Source of the DNA: Candidatus Saccharimonadota bacterium
Lineage (GTDB): Bacteria > Patescibacteriota > Saccharimonadia > Saccharimonadales > Saccharimonadaceae
Length of the DNA: 33,465 nt
NCBI GenBank assembly: GCA_017515285.1
Contig: JAFWGN010000006.1
Span: 1 to 33,465, forward strand
Direction: 5' to 3'
Under the pieces are notes generated by a model. That model had not been told where the DNA came from, did not search any database, and saw only the letters and a list, made by a program, of their open reading frames with translations. Below are positions 31,680 to 33,465 of this stretch, in pieces; the stretch's first letter is position 1; the number at the start of each line of letters is the position of its first letter. A program made the position numbers and the translations under genes.

Positions 31680-31706
31680 AAAAACCTCACGTTCTGTGAG
31701 GTTTTT
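31680..31706 (+). terminator. Leader hairpin with T-tract before the winged-helix gene
   Basis: AAAAACCTCAC pairs perfectly with GTGAGGTTTTT (11 bp, loop GTTCT). It lies about 20 bases after the expected start of the transcript and before the gene, so it is an attenuator-like leader, matching the logic of the late leaders. Confidence 0.75.
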
Positions 31707-31750
31707 ATGCCTCAATTATATTAAGCGTAATCATATAAGAGAGGTATCGA

Positions 31751-32041
31751 GTGATTGCCAAAAAAACGCGACGACCGTATATTGTCGTCTTCGAGGACGA
31801 AATCTCTGGTCTTGGGCTAGAGGCGGCGGCTCTATTGGCAAAACTCCGGCTTCTCTCTAAAAGATTCAAAAAAGACGATCACGGATATTTCCAAGTATTC
31901 GGGTCATACCTATACGAGCAACTAGGTTTACCTAAGCGGACATTTGTCCGTCTGCGCCAGCAATTAGTTGACGCGCATAAGATAGACTATATTCCGGGCA
32001 AAAACCAGAACGTAAAGTCTCGTTATAAAATACTGTTGTAA
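31751..32041 (+). CDS. Small winged-helix-like protein, possible replication initiator or regulator (96 aa)
   Basis: It starts at a GTG with AGAGAGG upstream. The pattern LEAAALLAKLRLLSKRFKKD, then SYLYEQLGLPKRTFVRLRQQ, then a strand ending VKSRYKILL fits a winged helix like the N-terminal domain of replisome organisers and Rep proteins. No second domain is present. A strong terminator follows, then a DnaA-box array. It may load at the adjacent origin or regulate the divergent promoters. Confidence 0.65.
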   Translation: MIAKKTRRPYIVVFEDEISGLGLEAAALLAKLRLLSKRFKKDDHGYFQVFGSYLYEQLGLPKRTFVRLRQQLVDAHKIDYIPGKNQNVKSRYKILL

Positions 32042-32065
32042 GAATTACACAATCATAAATTCTAC

Positions 32066-32103
32066 TGACGGAGGTGATAAAAATTTCGCCTCTGTCATTT
32101 TTT
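32066..32103 (+). terminator. Intrinsic terminator after the winged-helix gene
   Basis: TGACGGAGG (32066-32074) pairs with CCTCTGTCA (32089-32097), 9 bp with one G-U, then a T6 run. It isolates the gene from the origin-like region and integrase. Confidence 0.85.
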
Positions 32104-32116
32104 GTCAAGAGCTACT

Positions 32117-32171
32117 TGTGGAAAACTATGGGCAAAACTGTGGGAAACATTGTGGGAAAGTCGGTGGATAA
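32117..32171 (+). other. Origin-like array of five phased DnaA-box-like repeats
   Basis: TGTGGAAAA (32117), TATGGGCAA (32127), TGTGGGAAA (32139), TGTGGGAAA (32151) and GGTGGATAA (32163) repeat every 10-12 bases on one strand, close to the DnaA box TGTGGATAA (first and last have one mismatch). An A/T-rich stretch lies at about 32251-32312. The stretch 32042-32330 holds no gene. Spacing near one helical turn suggests cooperative protein binding. Confidence 0.65.
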
Positions 32172-32190
32172 GCCACTTTTTGGGTCTTCC

Positions 32191-32243
32191 GCCGTGCCAA
32201 AAGTGCACTAGCGAATTTCAGATTGCGCCGTGCCAAAATGCAC
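32191..32243 (+). promoter_or_regulatory. Paired operator-like dyads upstream of the integrase
   Basis: GCCGTGCCAAAAGTGCAC (32191-32208) and GCCGTGCCAAAATGCAC (32227-32243) are near-identical direct repeats 36 bases apart. Each contains the dyad GTGC-N6/7-GCAC. This looks like a repressor or excisionase-type binding site. Confidence 0.55.
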
Positions 32244-32330
32244 CGCCCATAGATAATTAAAAAAAGAATAATAGTAGTGTAGGCAAAAAATCTCAAAATA
32301 ATTTTAATTTGGTGGGCAAAGGAGAGTTAA

Positions 32331-33164
32331 ATGTCAAAACCAATCTACGGTCAGGTCGAGGAATACTTGGCTTATTGCCGTTATACGCGGAGAATGTCCG
32401 AAGAAACAATCCGGAGTAAGGCTCACACTTATCAACACTTCATAATCGGGAGTGGATGCGCTGACCTCTCTAAACTTACCAACGCTGACTTTGATAAATG
32501 GGTAAGGTATCAGTCAGAGAGAGGTGTTTCTCCCAGAGCTATCAACACTCGGATGGCTAATATCCTTGCCATGCTCCGGTATTTCCGAGAGATGGGACTT
32601 GATATGCCCATTAAACTTCCTCTAATCCACAAGTTAAAAGAAGGGCCCGCGCGCCGGCGCTACTATACGAGAGATCAAATCAACCGCGTCCTCAAGTATT
32701 CCGACGAAATGGGCGGTCTAATGATTCGAATCTGCTTCGACGCTGGTCTGCGCATCTCGGAACTGACCAACCTCCGACTCGATAATTTCTTCGGCCGCAG
32801 AATCACGTTCGTTGGTAAAGGTTTCAAGGCGAGGGAAAGCTACATCAGCAAGAACACCGAGAAGTTGCTCCAAAAATACATCAAGCGACACGACATAACG
32901 GACTGGCTCTGGTTAAATGAGCACGGCAATCATATGCAAAAGGACATGGTAAGGATTCATCTTCGCGAGCCGTTCGAGAAAGCTGGCCTCACAGACTTCT
33001 ACCCTCACTCGCTCCGGCATTCTTTCGCCACCGATCTCCAAGCCAAAGGCGCTAGTTTAATGGAGATTCAAGCCATGGTCGGACACGCCGACGCTGCAAC
33101 GACTCAGCGCTACCTTCACGGCCTCGACGGCCACCTCGAAAAACTCTTTCTCAAATACCAGTAA
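32331..33164 (+). CDS. int: Tyrosine integrase/recombinase (277 aa)
   Basis: The N-terminal SAM-like domain (1-100) binds the core site. The catalytic domain shows the full set: Arg141 (FDAGLRISEL), Lys163 (VGKGFKA), His226 and Arg229 (HSLRHSF), His252 (MVGHAD) and the nucleophile Tyr261 (QRYLHG). The ribosome site AAAGGAG lies 6 bases before the ATG. It would integrate and, perhaps with a helper, excise the phage at the neighbouring att site. No separate arm-binding domain is evident, so it is a simple XerC/D-sized enzyme. No excisionase is recognised. Confidence 0.95.
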   Translation: MSKPIYGQVEEYLAYCRYTRRMSEETIRSKAHTYQHFIIGSGCADLSKLTNADFDKWVRYQSERGVSPRAINTRMANILAMLRYFREMGLDMPIKLPLIHKLKEGPARRRYYTRDQINRVLKYSDEMGGLMIRICFDAGLRISELTNLRLDNFFGRRITFVGKGFKARESYISKNTEKLLQKYIKRHDITDWLWLNEHGNHMQKDMVRIHLREPFEKAGLTDFYPHSLRHSFATDLQAKGASLMEIQAMVGHADAATTQRYLHGLDGHLEKLFLKYQ

Positions 33165-33189
33165 TGCTAATCGGGCCGTCGGAAGCGGA

Positions 33190-33218
33190 TTGACAAACGG
33201 GCATTTTTTTGCTACACT
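33190..33218 (+). promoter_or_regulatory. Consensus promoter pointing right across candidate attR
   Basis: TTGACA (33190-33195), a 17-base spacer and TACACT (33213-33218) form one of the best promoters in the window. No gene lies between it and the right edge in the integrated state. In the circular phage it would point through attP to the early genes. Confidence 0.75.
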
Positions 33219-33270
33219 CGATTCAACAAGTAGTGCGGTAATACTAAAAACCAAACTTCCGAAACTTTAC

Positions 33271-33280
33271 AACATTGAAT
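33271..33280 (+). repeat. Candidate attR core, AACATTGAAT
   Basis: It is a direct copy of the left candidate at 137-146. An inverted copy at 33316-33325 encloses a TGGACC/GGTCCA hairpin, so the right flank forms a long stem-loop. The gap 33165-33465 holds no gene. Confidence 0.5.
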
Positions 33281-33328
33281 CTAAAGAAAGAAATTTCTGG
33301 ACCCGCTTATGGTCCATTCAATGTTAAT

Positions 33329-33357
33329 ATTATACCATATTTCCTAAAAATTGTTAA
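33329..33357 (-). promoter_or_regulatory. Strong minus-strand promoter, probable native promoter of host dus
   Basis: On the minus strand TTAACA (33357-33352), a 17-base spacer and TATAAT (33334-33329, with an extended TGG) give a near-perfect promoter. It points into the prophage. Joined to the left flank at the att core, it would lead to the dus start codon after a leader of about 65 bases. Confidence 0.65.
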
Positions 33358-33367
33358 GCATAAAAAC

Positions 33368-33390
33368 TCCCCCGGTTTTCCGGGGGATTT
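33368..33390. terminator. Bidirectional intrinsic terminator in the right flank
   Basis: TCCCCCGG and CCGGGGGA form an 8-bp stem with loop TTTT. A T5 tract follows on the minus strand and TTT on the plus strand. It probably ends an upstream host transcript just before the dus promoter. Confidence 0.8.
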
Positions 33391-33465
33391 GTAGTGAGAG
33401 GGGATTAAAATTTTAGAATTGAACAATTGATAAAAATCGGAGCAAGCGTATTTGCTACGGTTGAC

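Noticed and set aside
33225..33387. Independent small RNA from the 33190 promoter to the terminator
   Set aside because: Possible in the integrated state (promoter, folded region, terminator, no gene), but the same elements are better explained by the att site, host leader and attP-spanning promoter; no separate evidence.

Overview
The window is an almost complete temperate siphophage (prophage) of about 33.1 kb plus short host flanks. The left flank holds the 5' end of a host tRNA-dihydrouridine synthase gene (dus, minus strand). Its opening residues resemble Dus proteins of Candidate Phyla Radiation bacteria such as Saccharibacteria, as I remember them. TGA is an ordinary stop (many ATGA overlaps), which argues against code-25 lineages. 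The CPR/Saccharibacteria host is an inference, not a proof.

Layout. (1) 1-146: host dus start and candidate attL. (2) 380-5255, plus strand: early genes packed end to end, namely a membrane protein, RecE-like exonuclease, RecT, small proteins, a VRR-NUC nuclease and a Dam-like methyltransferase carrying a G12 tract. (3) 5326-31562, minus strand: the late region. Transcription runs right to left through a 50-aa gene, two small proteins, a BppU/collagen-like fibre, the diversified fibre and its diversity-generating retroelement (DGR: variable repeat, Avd-like gene, template repeat, reverse transcriptase), a holin-like protein, TerS, a glycosyltransferase, TerL, portal, a head protein fused to an ADP-ribosyltransferase, scaffold, major capsid, connectors, tail tube, frameshifted tail chaperone, tape measure, two small proteins, a holin-endolysin fusion and distal tail proteins. 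One plus-strand moron (11657-12262) interrupts it. (4) 31629-33164, plus strand: a small winged-helix-like protein, an origin-like DnaA-box array, paired operator-like dyads and a tyrosine integrase. (5) 33190-33465: a promoter, candidate attR and a host promoter that probably belongs to dus.

The two main systems are as follows. First, the DGR is intact: template and variable repeats are 133 bp each and differ at 19 positions, every one a template adenine on the coding strand. The region after the variable repeat carries a perfect 10-bp GC hairpin, a second hairpin and a C10/G10 homopolymer. Second, five minus-strand sites across the late region share one architecture: an extended -10 (TGnTATAAT type), then AGACTRATTGCA, then a stem-loop with a 9-bp stem and usually a T-tract, then the ribosome site of a gene. 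This looks like a phage-wide set of promoters with built-in attenuators.

The prophage appears to sit in the 5' leader of dus, separating that gene from a consensus promoter now found at the right end. On excision, a consensus phage promoter near the right end would face across attP into the recombination genes. The phage encodes no recognisable polymerase, helicase, primase or CI-type repressor, so replication and lysogeny control must rest on the host and on small unrecognised proteins.
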